Shown here: positions 8,817 through 18,233 of the stretch, in pieces
Numbering within the stretch: the stretch's first letter is position 1
Layout of the letters: every line of letters starts with the position of its first letter
Assembly (NCBI RefSeq): GCF_000026945.1
Contig: NC_012865.1
Coordinates: forward strand, 1,009,896 to 1,073,895
Direction of reading: 5' to 3'
DNA length: 64,000 nt
From: Candida dubliniensis CD36
Taxonomy: Eukaryota > Ascomycota > Pichiomycetes > Serinales > Debaryomycetaceae
Program-made: the position numbers and the translations under genes
The notes under the pieces: model-generated
What the model saw: the letters and a program-made list of their open reading frames with translations, nothing else
Told to the model about the DNA's origin: nothing
The model's database searches: none

Positions 8817-9995
8817 ATGTACCACCAACCAATGTTACAGTCCACACCTAAAAGCTGGAAGGGTTTATTGAAATCTAATCAGTCTCCAAAAAAACCCACC
8901 ACCCCTACAACCCCACCAAGCAATGCGACAATCACACCAAATACAACACCTCCAAGTGCAACATGTGTCAGTCCACGACCGGAGAAAATCCCTTCCAGAC
9001 ACCCACTTCAAACCATAAATCCTGGATTAAACCTTTCGTTTGCCAATATTCTCAACAAGTCACTAGCAAACCACGAAACATGCTTTATTTGTGGAGAGCT
9101 ACTTTCTTCAGTATTTGAATCAGAGCGAATTCTAAAGTTAAATTGTGGTGATTCCACCCACTGTGAATGTTTCAAAGCTTATTTTAAGGAAGATATACCA
9201 CAGGCTAAAAATCACGGCAAGACAATAACGTTTGCAAAAAGCTGTCGTGGCCTCAATTGCAACAATACTAGAAATGTAGTCATTGATGCAAACAACTGGT
9301 ACTTGGTTTCTGCCCGAAAGTTGTCGTTAATACCAAAGAGACCAGCACCCCCACACCCCAATAGTGCTAACATCGATGCCTTGAGAACTACTTTGCAAAA
9401 CAACGACATACCAACTAGGTCCCCTTCACCTGATCCAACTGTTTCCACCACCATCACAGAAGTGGACACGTTTGACGTTGAAACGGTTAGAAACAACCTA
9501 ATCAAACATTTGCTAGATCTGTGTACTAAAATCAGTTTATCCAGATTGGTTCTGTTGGGAAATTTGCGAGTTGCAGACGAGTTATCAGTTTGTGTCGAGC
9601 CACTGGACTATTTCCAAACAAGGTACGTTTATTTATTTGAAAACTACATGGTTATATGGAATAAAACTGACTACCCTGTATTTGTTCCAATGAAAAACAT
9701 ACAGTTGTCCTCTCGTGGCTCGTCCATCCTACAAGTGCGTCAAAAAGATGACAGTTTATCAACATTGCTTCAATCTACATCAAGTTCAATAGTGGAAAAA
9801 TGGGTTGTTGCCATTTCCGATGCGCATTTACAGTTGCCAGCACGGGCCATAACATCTACAATTGATACTACCCCAACTGATAGTGATTCCGATATTGATT
9901 CCGATGAAGAAGTTATTCAGCAAGCACTAACTAAAAACAACTGGACCGATTTAATGATCGAGATTGATAATGCATTACTTACATCTGACCAGTAA
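8817..9995 (+). CDS. CST5: Mating-pathway scaffold, Ste5/CST5-type (RING plus PH-like)
   Basis: 392 residues. The N-terminus is basic and S/T/P-rich (1-80). A RING-like zinc domain follows, with ligands at C89, C92, C110, H115, C116/C118, C143 and C147. A low-complexity linker then leads to a PH-like region (~230-335, YVYLFENYMVIWNK) and an acidic tail. Candida CST5 is a short relative of S. cerevisiae Ste5 that lacks the long C-terminal VWA part; it tethers the pheromone MAPK module at the membrane in mating-competent cells. Length and domain order fit CST5; the name rests on architecture and on my recollection of this chromosomal neighbourhood. The stop codon lies inside the end of the opposite-strand gene, a 17-bp tail overlap. 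Confidence 0.75.
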   Translation: MYHQPMLQSTPKSWKGLLKSNQSPKKPTTPTTPPSNATITPNTTPPSATCVSPRPEKIPSRHPLQTINPGLNLSFANILNKSLANHETCFICGELLSSVFESERILKLNCGDSTHCECFKAYFKEDIPQAKNHGKTITFAKSCRGLNCNNTRNVVIDANNWYLVSARKLSLIPKRPAPPHPNSANIDALRTTLQNNDIPTRSPSPDPTVSTTITEVDTFDVETVRNNLIKHLLDLCTKISLSRLVLLGNLRVADELSVCVEPLDYFQTRYVYLFENYMVIWNKTDYPVFVPMKNIQLSSRGSSILQVRQKDDSLSTLLQSTSSSIVEKWVVAISDAHLQLPARAITSTIDTTPTDSDSDIDSDEEVIQQALTKNNWTDLMIEIDNALLTSDQ

Positions 9996-12402
9996 GCCGA
10001 TCCATCTCATTCAATATACACATCGTCCATTGATCTTTTTCTTGGCGACTATTAGCTGTAAACATAATACTCTTTCCCGTGATTCCCAACTTTCTAATCA
10101 TTGTTACCATGCCGGGATTTTTTTCATTCTGCACTCCCACTTCAAACAGTTTTGGTAGCTGTTTTTCGAAATGACTTATGTTTCTCTTTTTGCCAAACCA
10201 TAATGTAAAACATAGCGCACAATCTTCTTCCATAGACTTCCAGCCATCGGGGTAGACTCGTGGGACTGAGTGTGTGTCGACCTGTGTAGCTCGAGTCTCT
10301 GAATTCAACAAATCTAGTTCTGTCAATTTGCCAGTGTATAAGTAACATTGTAACAACGGAATAGTGATATAGTGTTCATAAAATGCCGTCAGTTTTCGAG
10401 TTCCTGTGCCTTTCGACCTCTTAAAAGTATGGTAAATAATCAAGCATCCAGGACATAGCACAACATAAAAATGGTTAAAACTGGCGTGCTTTTTATTCTT
10501 TTCGTACAAATACCCACTCTTGATCACCAATATATTGGGTAGGAGATGCGGAATATTAGTAGTGCAAGCCCTGGCACGTTGTGATTCTAAGAAGTTTATT
10601 TCATCTGAAGCATTTGAATCAGCGTACTTTGTCGCCTGTAATCGCTGAGCATTATTTGCTGAAACCTGTATGTGGTTGGCAAGAGTTTCCATTTGCCTCT
10701 TTCTCCAATACATGCACATTTCATTCAAACTGGCAATCCAAATATCACGAACAGCTCGATTCGGTGCTTGAAACTTAATTATAGCGCCCCACCGGAGTCT
10801 TATTTCAAAACACGAGTCAATAATCTCTTCCTCATTTACCAACTCTGGCTTGGAATACCATAATGCGCAGTGAACTAAATTTTGGGTTTGCGAGGAATTT
10901 GAAATTTTAACCTCACATATATCTACCATATCAACCATCCCTTCAGCTTTGACTATCATATCTGTTCGTCGTTCAATATCGTCCACGATAATCTTGTTAC
11001 CCCCATCAAAGTCAGACTCTAACCACTCAATATCGCCAAACAAGTCAACTTCGTTCACCAACGAATCACCTCCTTGTGGCGGCACTGCACGGTAGTACTT
11101 TGTGAAAAACAACAAGTTCCTGTTTGTATAAACATACAGGATTTTATGGAAATCTCGTAACACCGATTTCTCTTTACCACTAACATTAGTCAATCTTCCC
11201 AAAAACCCTTCTATTGGTTTTGGTGGAACATCAGGCACCTCATATTCTCTATACTCTAGTTGGTGAGTCAGCAGAAATAACATATTCTGTATAAACAAGT
11301 GCTCCCCTGTACTTCCAGCCCATTCCAATCTATCATACTTTCTAAAACAAAACCATCCCCTGGACAAGCTCTTGGGAAGAAACTGCTTCAAGTACTGGGA
11401 AATTTCGTCACATTCAATTTCCAAGCCAGCATCGTGCTTTCTCACAACTATGTTTTGGTTGTTTTTAAAGTGATTGACAAAAACATGTTCCGGTACTTCT
11501 ACCTCGATAAAATACCCTAGCTTGGGAACATACATGTTAAACAAGTTAGTTTCTGCCCCAACACCCAATGTATCTTTTATAAAATATAACCATCTCAACG
11601 CATTTGTTTGGTTGTTGAGTCTTAAGATGTACTGCACCTTGTTTAGCACTGTTAAGCTAATAGTCTTGTCCAAATAACTATAAAAATCCGCTTTAACTTG
11701 CACATTGAGCCTGAATCCAATTCGCGGGTGTGATTCTTCTGGCGACTTGTCAATATCATAAAATTGCAACATCAAAGGCTCCTCAACCAGTTCGGTCTTT
11801 CTCAAAACAGCAATATACTCCCTCCATCTCTCTGAAACCCGCCCACTGTCGGCCGGTTTCATTACCAACACTAATACCTTATCGATTCTAATTATCTCCC
11901 CAGCCTCATATGATTTGAAAATCGATGCCTTTATCTTAGTACGCGATGCCCTAATTGCACCACCAGTTGACTTTTTGGCAAATTTCTTTAACCGTTTCCT
12001 AAATCGCTTGTTTTCCTCCTCAATCCATTCCTCGTCTATATTGACTTTGGTTTCAGGATGAGGCATTTCAAACTTTATTTTTGGAAGAGAAACAGGGATC
12101 GTGGACACTTCTGAAATGTTATCAATAGTAGTGGTATCACTCCGTAGCTCTTTGATAATGGCGTCTCGCTTTTTAAAAAATAAGTCTTCGTTTTTGTTGT
12201 ATTGCAACACCTGTTTGTTTGTGTCCTTTCCTTTTAACAACTCGGTAATTAAATCAGGTTTGTCGTTATGCCATATGTCAGGATACCCTCCAACAAACAC
12301 ACCCTTACCATAATTTGATAAAACATCGGGCCCAAAAACTGTTAAAAGGGATGCAATGTATGATGATCTGGGTATAGTAAACCTATGTTCCCCAGTAGAC
12401 AT
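9979..12402 (-). CDS. Tandem PH-domain protein, Spo71-like
   Basis: 807 residues from an ATG at 12402 (MSTGEHRF). A longer frame reaches 12495 but its extra N-terminus is read from an A/T homopolymer and overlaps the divergent neighbour's start. The N-terminus contains FGPDVLSNYGKGVFVGGYPDIW, then a basic helix near residue 140 (EEENKRFRKRLKKFAKK). At least two PH-type segments follow: the middle one (~280-380) and a C-terminal one from SGYLYEKNKKHASFNHFYVV to KSIMFTANSRQEKDQW. This layout resembles yeast Spo71, a prospore-membrane protein that recruits Vps13. Candida does not form conventional ascospores, so its job would be different or related to lipid transfer. Spo71 identity is a family-level guess. 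Confidence 0.6.
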   Translation of the reverse strand: MSTGEHRFTIPRSSYIASLLTVFGPDVLSNYGKGVFVGGYPDIWHNDKPDLITELLKGKDTNKQVLQYNKNEDLFFKKRDAIIKELRSDTTTIDNISEVSTIPVSLPKIKFEMPHPETKVNIDEEWIEEENKRFRKRLKKFAKKSTGGAIRASRTKIKASIFKSYEAGEIIRIDKVLVLVMKPADSGRVSERWREYIAVLRKTELVEEPLMLQFYDIDKSPEESHPRIGFRLNVQVKADFYSYLDKTISLTVLNKVQYILRLNNQTNALRWLYFIKDTLGVGAETNLFNMYVPKLGYFIEVEVPEHVFVNHFKNNQNIVVRKHDAGLEIECDEISQYLKQFLPKSLSRGWFCFRKYDRLEWAGSTGEHLFIQNMLFLLTHQLEYREYEVPDVPPKPIEGFLGRLTNVSGKEKSVLRDFHKILYVYTNRNLLFFTKYYRAVPPQGGDSLVNEVDLFGDIEWLESDFDGGNKIIVDDIERRTDMIVKAEGMVDMVDICEVKISNSSQTQNLVHCALWYSKPELVNEEEIIDSCFEIRLRWGAIIKFQAPNRAVRDIWIASLNEMCMYWRKRQMETLANHIQVSANNAQRLQATKYADSNASDEINFLESQRARACTTNIPHLLPNILVIKSGYLYEKNKKHASFNHFYVVLCPGCLIIYHTFKRSKGTGTRKLTAFYEHYITIPLLQCYLYTGKLTELDLLNSETRATQVDTHSVPRVYPDGWKSMEEDCALCFTLWFGKKRNISHFEKQLPKLFEVGVQNEKNPGMVTMIRKLGITGKSIMFTANSRQEKDQWTMCILNEMDRLTGQM

Positions 12403-12470
12403 GCAACTGTGTTGGTATAAATCCACAAAAAAAAAAAAAGGAAAAAAAAAAAAAAATTTTCTTTTCACTA
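12403..12470. promoter_or_regulatory. 68-bp divergent promoter with A-tracts
   Basis: The whole gap between the PH-protein start and YLF2 is 68 bp and contains two A-runs (12427-12439 and 12443-12456). Such poly(dA) tracts commonly exclude nucleosomes in yeast promoters; the function here is inferred. Confidence 0.5.
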
Positions 12471-13661
12471 ATGAACACCATTCGATACCTTTCATACACT
12501 ACAAGATTACTTGCAAAGTCTACTTCTACACCCAAATTCTTGGGCCGTGCTTCTAATAATTTATCAGTAGGGCTAGTGGGATTAGCAAACGTGGGTAAAT
12601 CAACTTTTTTCCAAGCACTTACAAAGTCGACCCTAGGAAACCCAGCAAACTATCCTTTTGCAACTATTGAACCTGAAAAATCGATCGTGTTAGTACCCCT
12701 GGAAAAGTTAACCCATTATGCAAAACTATACCAGTCACAAAAGACCGTTCCAACAAACTTGACGATATGGGACATTGCCGGTTTGGTGAGGAACGCCAGT
12801 AGCGGTGCTGGCTTAGGAAACAAATTTTTAAATGATATCAGACAAGTGGATGGGATATTACAGATAGTACGAGGATTTGTCAATGACGAGATTGTCCATA
12901 TCGAAGATAACAAGGTCGACCCTGTGAGAGATTTGGTGATTGTCAACGACGAGCTTATACTAAAGGACTTGGAAATCATTGAACTGGAAATTGAGCGTGT
13001 AAATAAAATGAAAAACAAACCAGGAATTGGAGGGTCGTATGAAATAAACTTGCAAACATTAGACAAGTTGTCCACATTATTGTATGAGGGTATGAAGGTG
13101 GTCAATGGTGATTGGAGCGACGAGGAAATAGATGTTATCAACGGATTAAACTTATTGACTGCTAAACCAACTGTTTATTTGCTTAATGTCAGTAAAGAAG
13201 ATTACGAGACAGGTAATAATCAATTCTACAAAGAAGTCAACGAATGGATAGTGGCAAACTCACCAAACGATAAACTAATCATGTTCAGTGCAGAGTATGA
13301 AACAGTATTAAACAATACAGAAGAGCTGCTCAGTAAAGGGTCTGCCATTGGTACAGTTGTGGAAGAGATGAGACTGGTATTGTCGTTAATATCATTCTTT
13401 ACATGTGGTGAAATGGAAGCAAGACAATGGACTATTCGTAAAGGCAGCACTGCACCAGAAGCTGCTGGATTAATTCACACTGATTTGCAAAAAACGTTCA
13501 TCAATTCCATTGTATATAAGTGGGACGATTTGAAAGAACTTGACACTTTTGATGAAAGTAAGTTAAAGTCCCAGGGAAAACAGCACAAGTGCGGTAAAAA
13601 GTATATAGTCGAAGAAGGCGATGTATTAGTTATTAAAGCCGGAAGTGGTAAAGCTAGATAG
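12471..13661 (+). CDS. YLF2: Mitochondrial YchF/OLA1-family P-loop ATPase/GTPase
   Basis: 396 residues. The first ~25 residues (MNTIRYLSYTTRLLAKST) are basic and free of acidic residues, as expected for a mitochondrial presequence. The G1 motif GLANVGKST is at 37-45, then the WDIAGLV segment (G3 region) and a C-terminal TGS domain (~305-390, ending KAGSGKAR). YchF/OLA1 proteins bind ribosomes and hydrolyse ATP; yeast has cytosolic OLA1 and a diverged second member, YLF2 (YHL014C). The presequence favours the YLF2 type. It shares a 68-bp promoter with the PH-domain gene. Confidence 0.82.
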   Translation: MNTIRYLSYTTRLLAKSTSTPKFLGRASNNLSVGLVGLANVGKSTFFQALTKSTLGNPANYPFATIEPEKSIVLVPLEKLTHYAKLYQSQKTVPTNLTIWDIAGLVRNASSGAGLGNKFLNDIRQVDGILQIVRGFVNDEIVHIEDNKVDPVRDLVIVNDELILKDLEIIELEIERVNKMKNKPGIGGSYEINLQTLDKLSTLLYEGMKVVNGDWSDEEIDVINGLNLLTAKPTVYLLNVSKEDYETGNNQFYKEVNEWIVANSPNDKLIMFSAEYETVLNNTEELLSKGSAIGTVVEEMRLVLSLISFFTCGEMEARQWTIRKGSTAPEAAGLIHTDLQKTFINSIVYKWDDLKELDTFDESKLKSQGKQHKCGKKYIVEEGDVLVIKAGSGKAR

Positions 13662-13851
13662 AATATATATCCCCGTTTATCTCCCCCCCCCCCCTTCCCT
13701 TCATTATCTTTCGAATCAGTTTATTTAGGTTTAATGTAAAGCTGTACTAGGCAGCTATACAGTTATTTTCCAACCTGGCACATCTAAGTATAAACTTTTT
13801 TAGCTTGTTTCTTTCACTTCAAAATGTGCATTTTTTAGACTTCCACAAATT
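13662..13851. other. Intergenic region before the tRNA, with a C12 run
   Basis: It contains an uninterrupted C12 tract at 13683-13694 in the YLF2 3' flank. Nothing else is recognised before the tRNA. Confidence 0.5.
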
Positions 13852-13969
13852 GGCACTATGGCCGAGTTGGTCTAAGGCGGTAGACTCAAGAAAAACAAAT
13901 TTTCTTCTTCTGTTTTAACAGGGGTTTCTACTATCGTAAGATGCAGGAGTTCGAATCTCCTTGGTGTCA
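13852..13969 (+). tRNA. tRNA-Leu(CAA) with a 35-nt intron
   Basis: The acceptor stem GGCACTA (13852-13858) pairs with TGGTGTC (13962-13968) with two G-U wobbles; the discriminator is A13969. The D-arm/A-box sequence is TGGCCGAGTTGG and the B-box is GAGTTCGAATCTC. The anticodon stem GTAGA/TCTAC encloses the loop with anticodon CAA at 13887-13889. An intron of about 35 nt (roughly 13891-13925) sits one base 3' of the anticodon, the standard place. A long variable arm (CTATCGTAAGATG) marks it as class II. It reads UUG, the main leucine codon in CUG-serine yeasts. Confidence 0.93.
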
Positions 13970-13972
13970 ATA

Positions 13973-13984
13973 TTTTTTTTTTTT
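13973..13984 (+). terminator. RNA polymerase III T-run terminator of the tRNA
   Basis: Twelve consecutive T residues begin four bases after the tRNA discriminator. Confidence 0.85.
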
Positions 13985-14032
13985 GCCAAAATATTTTACA
14001 CTTTATATCTAACTCTACCTACTACTTACAAG

Positions 14033-16360
14033 CTATATTGGTGGCAAGCTCTTTCTACAAACAGGGCACTGCAACTTATACTTCATCCAGTTCTCCAAAC
14101 ACTCGGTGTGAAAAATGTGATGACATGGCGTTATCATAAACCCTTTGGTGTTTACCTTTCTTTTTGCTTCTTCAAGTTTGTCCTCTTTCACCAGTATAGG
14201 CAAATCCACGTCGGTCATACATATTGGACACACACATTGAGATGTGACAATATCTTGATCCTCCAGTTGACTCATTGTTGCTTTCAAATTTTCAAGCAAC
14301 TCGCTTGAAAACCCTTCTTCTTGTAAATCCTTCATCGACAACAACCTCTGGTACTCATACGCCTTTGGTAACCACTTTTCATTAATCCAAAACCTTGGTC
14401 CCAACTGATTCTGCAACACCAACAACAATAATTGTAAGCCAATCCAAACGCTTACCACAATACACAAAACAGGGTCATAACGATGTCTCAATGGATTACC
14501 CTTGACCAAGGCAAAATAGTAGATAGGCAAGAGTCGTATCACGCTTGTCCCAAAAATAAATTCCCAGGCAAACGACTTGCGTCTGTTCTTCAAAGTGTTT
14601 CTGAAAAACTGGGGCACCCAAAATGAATTGATAAACACCAATCCCACATACTCAAATATCTTTCTATACTGTATTCTCCACTGCAACGACGAAAATATGA
14701 CAAACATAGAAACAATTGTTATAGAAAACCCACTAGCAAATATCGAATTGCTATACGATGTTTCCTGCCACGCCTGATTAGGGACAGTTTCTTGCGGTGG
14801 GTCGTTGGCAATTGGCAAGATTGGTCCTTCATCTGGCACTTGTCGTTCACGCTCAGCATTGGCACCTCGTAATATCTCCCACCAACTAGTCCCCCTCTCA
14901 TTGGCCTGGGTCGTCAACACACTGACCATAAATCTCATTTCAAATACACCACACAGAATAAACGCAATTGTGGCAATACACGCTAAAATAAGATAGAGCT
15001 CAACCGTTATGGTTGAAAGCAACAATGTCATTATTGCCACCAATGAGTCCTGATAACCAAGCAAAAACAATGTCTTGCTGGAAATAAGTGACAACTGTCC
15101 TGGAGTTTGCGCATTCTTAATCTGGCGCAACACTAAGAATAACTGAAGCCCCACTAGCGCCAATATCCCGGTTAATACATTCCTCATTTGTGCTCGAGTA
15201 ACCTCAGTCTTTTTTCCCGAAAACACACTTCCAGGCTTCAGAGACAATACTTTCCCACAATCTGGCGAGTAAAGTAAATACTCTTCAATAACAATCTTTG
15301 GTATCTCATGAGGCAATGGTCTGCCAGTAGGTGTTTTCAACTCTTCGTCTATCTCCCTCAACCGTTCGTGGGTGAAATTTGTTTTTGCAAATTGGATGAA
15401 TGCAATGTATTCACACTGCTCGTGCGCTTTAACTATACCATAATTCAAGTCATCCATTGTAAGTTCATTATCATTTGTCATATTACTAAACTGGGTCATA
15501 AGTTTTTTGGCTATTTCAAAGTTTTTATTGCTCATGGTTAGGTGACTTAGTCCATAATTTCCATAAAATTTAGCAGAATTAGTAACTCCAATTAATGACC
15601 CCGTATCTTGAAAATAAACCCCATTCAATACCAAACTGTGATCTTCAATTTCAGGATAATCCTTAATATCTAAATCCATAGACACACATATAGCATTGCC
15701 AACTCTATCCTGTGGGCTAACAAATCTTGAAAGTTTGGGGTCGTCAAAATTGTACTGCGACCCTTTAATTGCTATCGACACAACCCCTTCATCAGTAGTA
15801 ACATTCCCCTTTCTATCAATCGGTTTCTTGAAATATTCACGATTATCTTCTGCCGGCTCATCACTGGTAAACGAATTCTCCCGGGACTTGTAATACTCTT
15901 TCAAATACTTTGGGATGGATAGCTTTGTTGGTTTGACTTTGCTCTCTATCAATTGAAACTCTCCATCAGCTCTTCCAGATATATTCAACAAATACGCCTT
16001 GTCCTTAACAGGACTAATTCCCCAAAACTTGCGTACTCTCTGACTTACTTCATCAGGCAAAATAGAATACTTTTGGTTCTCCACCCAGGGATGTGAAGGG
16101 CTAAACTTGTGTATTGGCCAGTCAATAACCAGTTTCCCTTGTAGCTTGTCTTCATACGATAACTGGTACCCGGTAATATTCCCATACCCCAGTTCGTACG
16201 TTGAATTGTGTAGTATCGACAGCGAATTACGTACCAGATGTTGGTATGTCTGTAACGTTTCTCTATCCTTGTCCGAATGAGGTTGCTCATTACCCGAAGG
16301 CAAAGACAAGAATATAAACATTATTATAAAAAATACAAGGGTCTGTCTATCGATAGCCAT
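14033..16360 (-). CDS. TUL1: Golgi/endosomal transmembrane RING-H2 E3 ubiquitin ligase (Dsc/Tul1)
   Basis: 775 residues from the ATG at 16360 (MAIDRQTLVF); an earlier TTG in frame was rejected. A signal-like hydrophobic N-terminus leads into a ~370-residue lumenal domain. Several membrane segments follow (~400-690, including VLTGILALVGLQLFLVL and FSITIVSMFVIFSSL). The C-terminus is a RING-H2 finger: CPICMTDV, CHHIFHTECLENW and CPVC. This is the Tul1 architecture. Tul1 is the E3 of the Golgi Dsc complex, which sends misfolded or unpartnered membrane proteins for degradation. The MPN gene lies 75 bp upstream on the same strand. Confidence 0.9.
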   Translation of the reverse strand: MAIDRQTLVFFIIMFIFLSLPSGNEQPHSDKDRETLQTYQHLVRNSLSILHNSTYELGYGNITGYQLSYEDKLQGKLVIDWPIHKFSPSHPWVENQKYSILPDEVSQRVRKFWGISPVKDKAYLLNISGRADGEFQLIESKVKPTKLSIPKYLKEYYKSRENSFTSDEPAEDNREYFKKPIDRKGNVTTDEGVVSIAIKGSQYNFDDPKLSRFVSPQDRVGNAICVSMDLDIKDYPEIEDHSLVLNGVYFQDTGSLIGVTNSAKFYGNYGLSHLTMSNKNFEIAKKLMTQFSNMTNDNELTMDDLNYGIVKAHEQCEYIAFIQFAKTNFTHERLREIDEELKTPTGRPLPHEIPKIVIEEYLLYSPDCGKVLSLKPGSVFSGKKTEVTRAQMRNVLTGILALVGLQLFLVLRQIKNAQTPGQLSLISSKTLFLLGYQDSLVAIMTLLLSTITVELYLILACIATIAFILCGVFEMRFMVSVLTTQANERGTSWWEILRGANAERERQVPDEGPILPIANDPPQETVPNQAWQETSYSNSIFASGFSITIVSMFVIFSSLQWRIQYRKIFEYVGLVFINSFWVPQFFRNTLKNRRKSFAWEFIFGTSVIRLLPIYYFALVKGNPLRHRYDPVLCIVVSVWIGLQLLLLVLQNQLGPRFWINEKWLPKAYEYQRLLSMKDLQEEGFSSELLENLKATMSQLEDQDIVTSQCVCPICMTDVDLPILVKEDKLEEAKRKVNTKGFMITPCHHIFHTECLENWMKYKLQCPVCRKSLPPI

Positions 16361-16435
16361 TGTTGTTACTGGTGGCAATGGAAAGAAAAGCTTGCCGACT
16401 TTATTTATTTTTACTTTTTTTTTTTTTTTCTCCGT

Positions 16436-17137
16436 CTACACAAGACCTGGCTCTTTAACTAATATCTTTTTAGCAATTCCTATTTTAGCACTCTCCAATT
16501 CAGCAATCTGTTCTGTAATCAATGCCAACTCTGCAACTTGCAATTTTGTATCTGTTGGTTGTTTGACATGTTTGTAGCAACGCAATGCGTTGGCAATCTC
16601 AACAATTTCTCTATCCATACCCTCAGTCTCCAATATCTTATTCAACCTCTCATACAACTTTGTTAATGTGCTGGTCATATTCTGATTAAACTCGGCAACT
16701 GTCAAGTCTTCTTTTGATCTCCCCTTTGTGTAGTCCTTGCTTGAGTCAATAGTTTTGGTGGTTATAACCTCTGTTTCGCTAGATTCAATCACTGTTTTAA
16801 CCAAATTTCCTTCAACAAAACTTTTGAATTGGATACTCTCGTCAACTGATAAATATAGTCTGGGTTCAAACGAGATATCTAGCATATTAACTCTATCTGG
16901 GTTATTCCCTCCAATTTCATAAACCCCCACGAGGGAGAGATTGGGATAAACATCTTTAAACAAACTATATCGTTTCTCCAAATACTGCGGATCCACTTGT
17001 GCAAGTTCAATGGGCTTCACGACAACCAATCTGTCATCTAAACCATATCCTAATAACAATCCAAATTTGTTCTTTACTCCTCGTGCAAATAAATCGGATA
17101 CGTGTAACAACACATCTGAGTGAAGTTCAACAATCAT
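16436..17137 (-). CDS. MPN-domain protein without JAMM residues (Rpn8/CSN6/eIF3f-like)
   Basis: 233 residues. The N-terminus (VELHSDVLLHVSDLFAR... KFGLLLGYGLDD) follows the start of an MPN domain: strand, helix, then a G-x-LLG-type strand as in Rpn8, CSN6 and eIF3f/h. The JAMM zinc ligands (E, HxH) are not present: the segment LVGVYEIGGNNPDRV stands where the HxH region would be. A helical C-terminus (~150-225) fits the dimerising tail of MPN-minus subunits. It is shorter than Rpn8 (~330), so a reduced COP9-signalosome CSN6-type subunit is a reasonable guess, not established. Confidence 0.6.
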   Translation of the reverse strand: MIVELHSDVLLHVSDLFARGVKNKFGLLLGYGLDDRLVVVKPIELAQVDPQYLEKRYSLFKDVYPNLSLVGVYEIGGNNPDRVNMLDISFEPRLYLSVDESIQFKSFVEGNLVKTVIESSETEVITTKTIDSSKDYTKGRSKEDLTVAEFNQNMTSTLTKLYERLNKILETEGMDREIVEIANALRCYKHVKQPTDTKLQVAELALITEQIAELESAKIGIAKKILVKEPGLV

Positions 17138-17443
17138 TGTGGGTTAAGGAAAAGTGTTCATTTTTGTGAAAAGATATTTGTTCTGTAGTCGCAGCATTCA
17201 GCATTTATAGGTATTGCATTACCACTCAAACTAGTTGGTCTGTACCTCAAACTTGGAATGTCTTGACAGTCGGTTGGGCCGTGTTGTACATATATTAACT
17301 CTTGCGTAAACTATATGTTTGAATTATTCAATTACACTCGGGACTCCTACACTAAGCGAGTCAAATTATCCTCACCACTGCTGCACTTGGGAGCATGTAG
17401 GTTATTTATAACGGAACTTCCCTCGTTATACAGGTTATAAGCT
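17138..17443. other. Intergenic region upstream of the MPN gene
   Basis: About 306 bp with no gene or recognisable element. It must hold the MPN gene promoter. Confidence 0.4.
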
Positions 17444-17893
17444 TGGCACACAGCCTAGTAAATAAGGTTAAGTGTACGTTAGACTAACCAAGGTAATTGA
17501 AATAACGTCGCTTCAACCGCCATCTCTTGAATATACTCTTTTGCCCATTGATAAGCTATTTCGACCATAGCTTGATTTGTCACCTTTGATTCCATGATTT
17601 CTCTCCTAAAACATCGTCAAGTTGGCTCTAGTCTCATTGCATTAATTAAGGCTGTATAACAAGTACATAACACTAAATATAATTTACTTCCGTTCACTAT
17701 TTATATTATCAATGTCTCAAAGAACAAGGAAATAGGTCAGATGTGTAAACATTATTTCCTTGGGTGAAATTCCTTTTGTCCAAATATCTATGCTGTGAAT
17801 AATATATGTTTAGTCCAAGTCACTACATTATTTAGCTGGCACACTCAGTCGGTCTGGGTGATATTCCTTGTATGTTAACCTGGCTGTGTGACA
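17444..17893 (-). repeat. Divergent solo LTR related to the left-end retrotransposon
   Basis: 450 bp. It begins TGGCACACAG and ends CTGTGTGACA, and aligns along its whole length with the LTRs at 4282, 22073 and 54963. It shows many substitutions and several small deletions, for example within the segment where the others carry the ATAATATAGCTTAAGGATAA region. It keeps the AATTGAAATAAC segment that the 4282 and 54963 copies have lost. No matching target duplication flanks it, so it is an old, eroded insertion. Confidence 0.85.
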
Positions 17894-18233
17894 ATACTGA
17901 TTCTGTGTTTCGTGCACCTACCAATCTGTCATATTTTCTGCAAATTTTTCTCCGATTTTTTTCTAAGTCTCAATCAGGTTTTTGTTTTTTTTGGAAAATT
18001 TTTCAACCTCATTACAATTTCTTTTTGAATCTCTCATCCCATTCGAGTTTTCTTTATTCACACTTTTGCTGCACTCAAGTATTCAACAAACCGTATGTGT
18101 TACCCTGTCTTTGCAGTTGATTATGAATGATGATAAAGTTTTCGCCTATACTCGATACTACATGAGAATAGACCAAACAATTACACCAAGATCTACGCTG
18201 ACTTTTAATCAACAACAAAAGTACACATTGGAA
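17894..18233. other. Intergenic region between solo LTR and aminotransferase
   Basis: T-rich DNA with no supported gene. A 41-codon ATG frame at 18123-18248 runs into the aminotransferase 3' end and has no supporting feature. Confidence 0.4.

Noticed and set aside
16361..16378. Longer starts for TUL1, the aminotransferase (19491-19502) and the TilS-like gene (31562-31624)
   Set aside because: Each longer version starts with TTG; the first in-frame ATG gives the expected family N-terminus.
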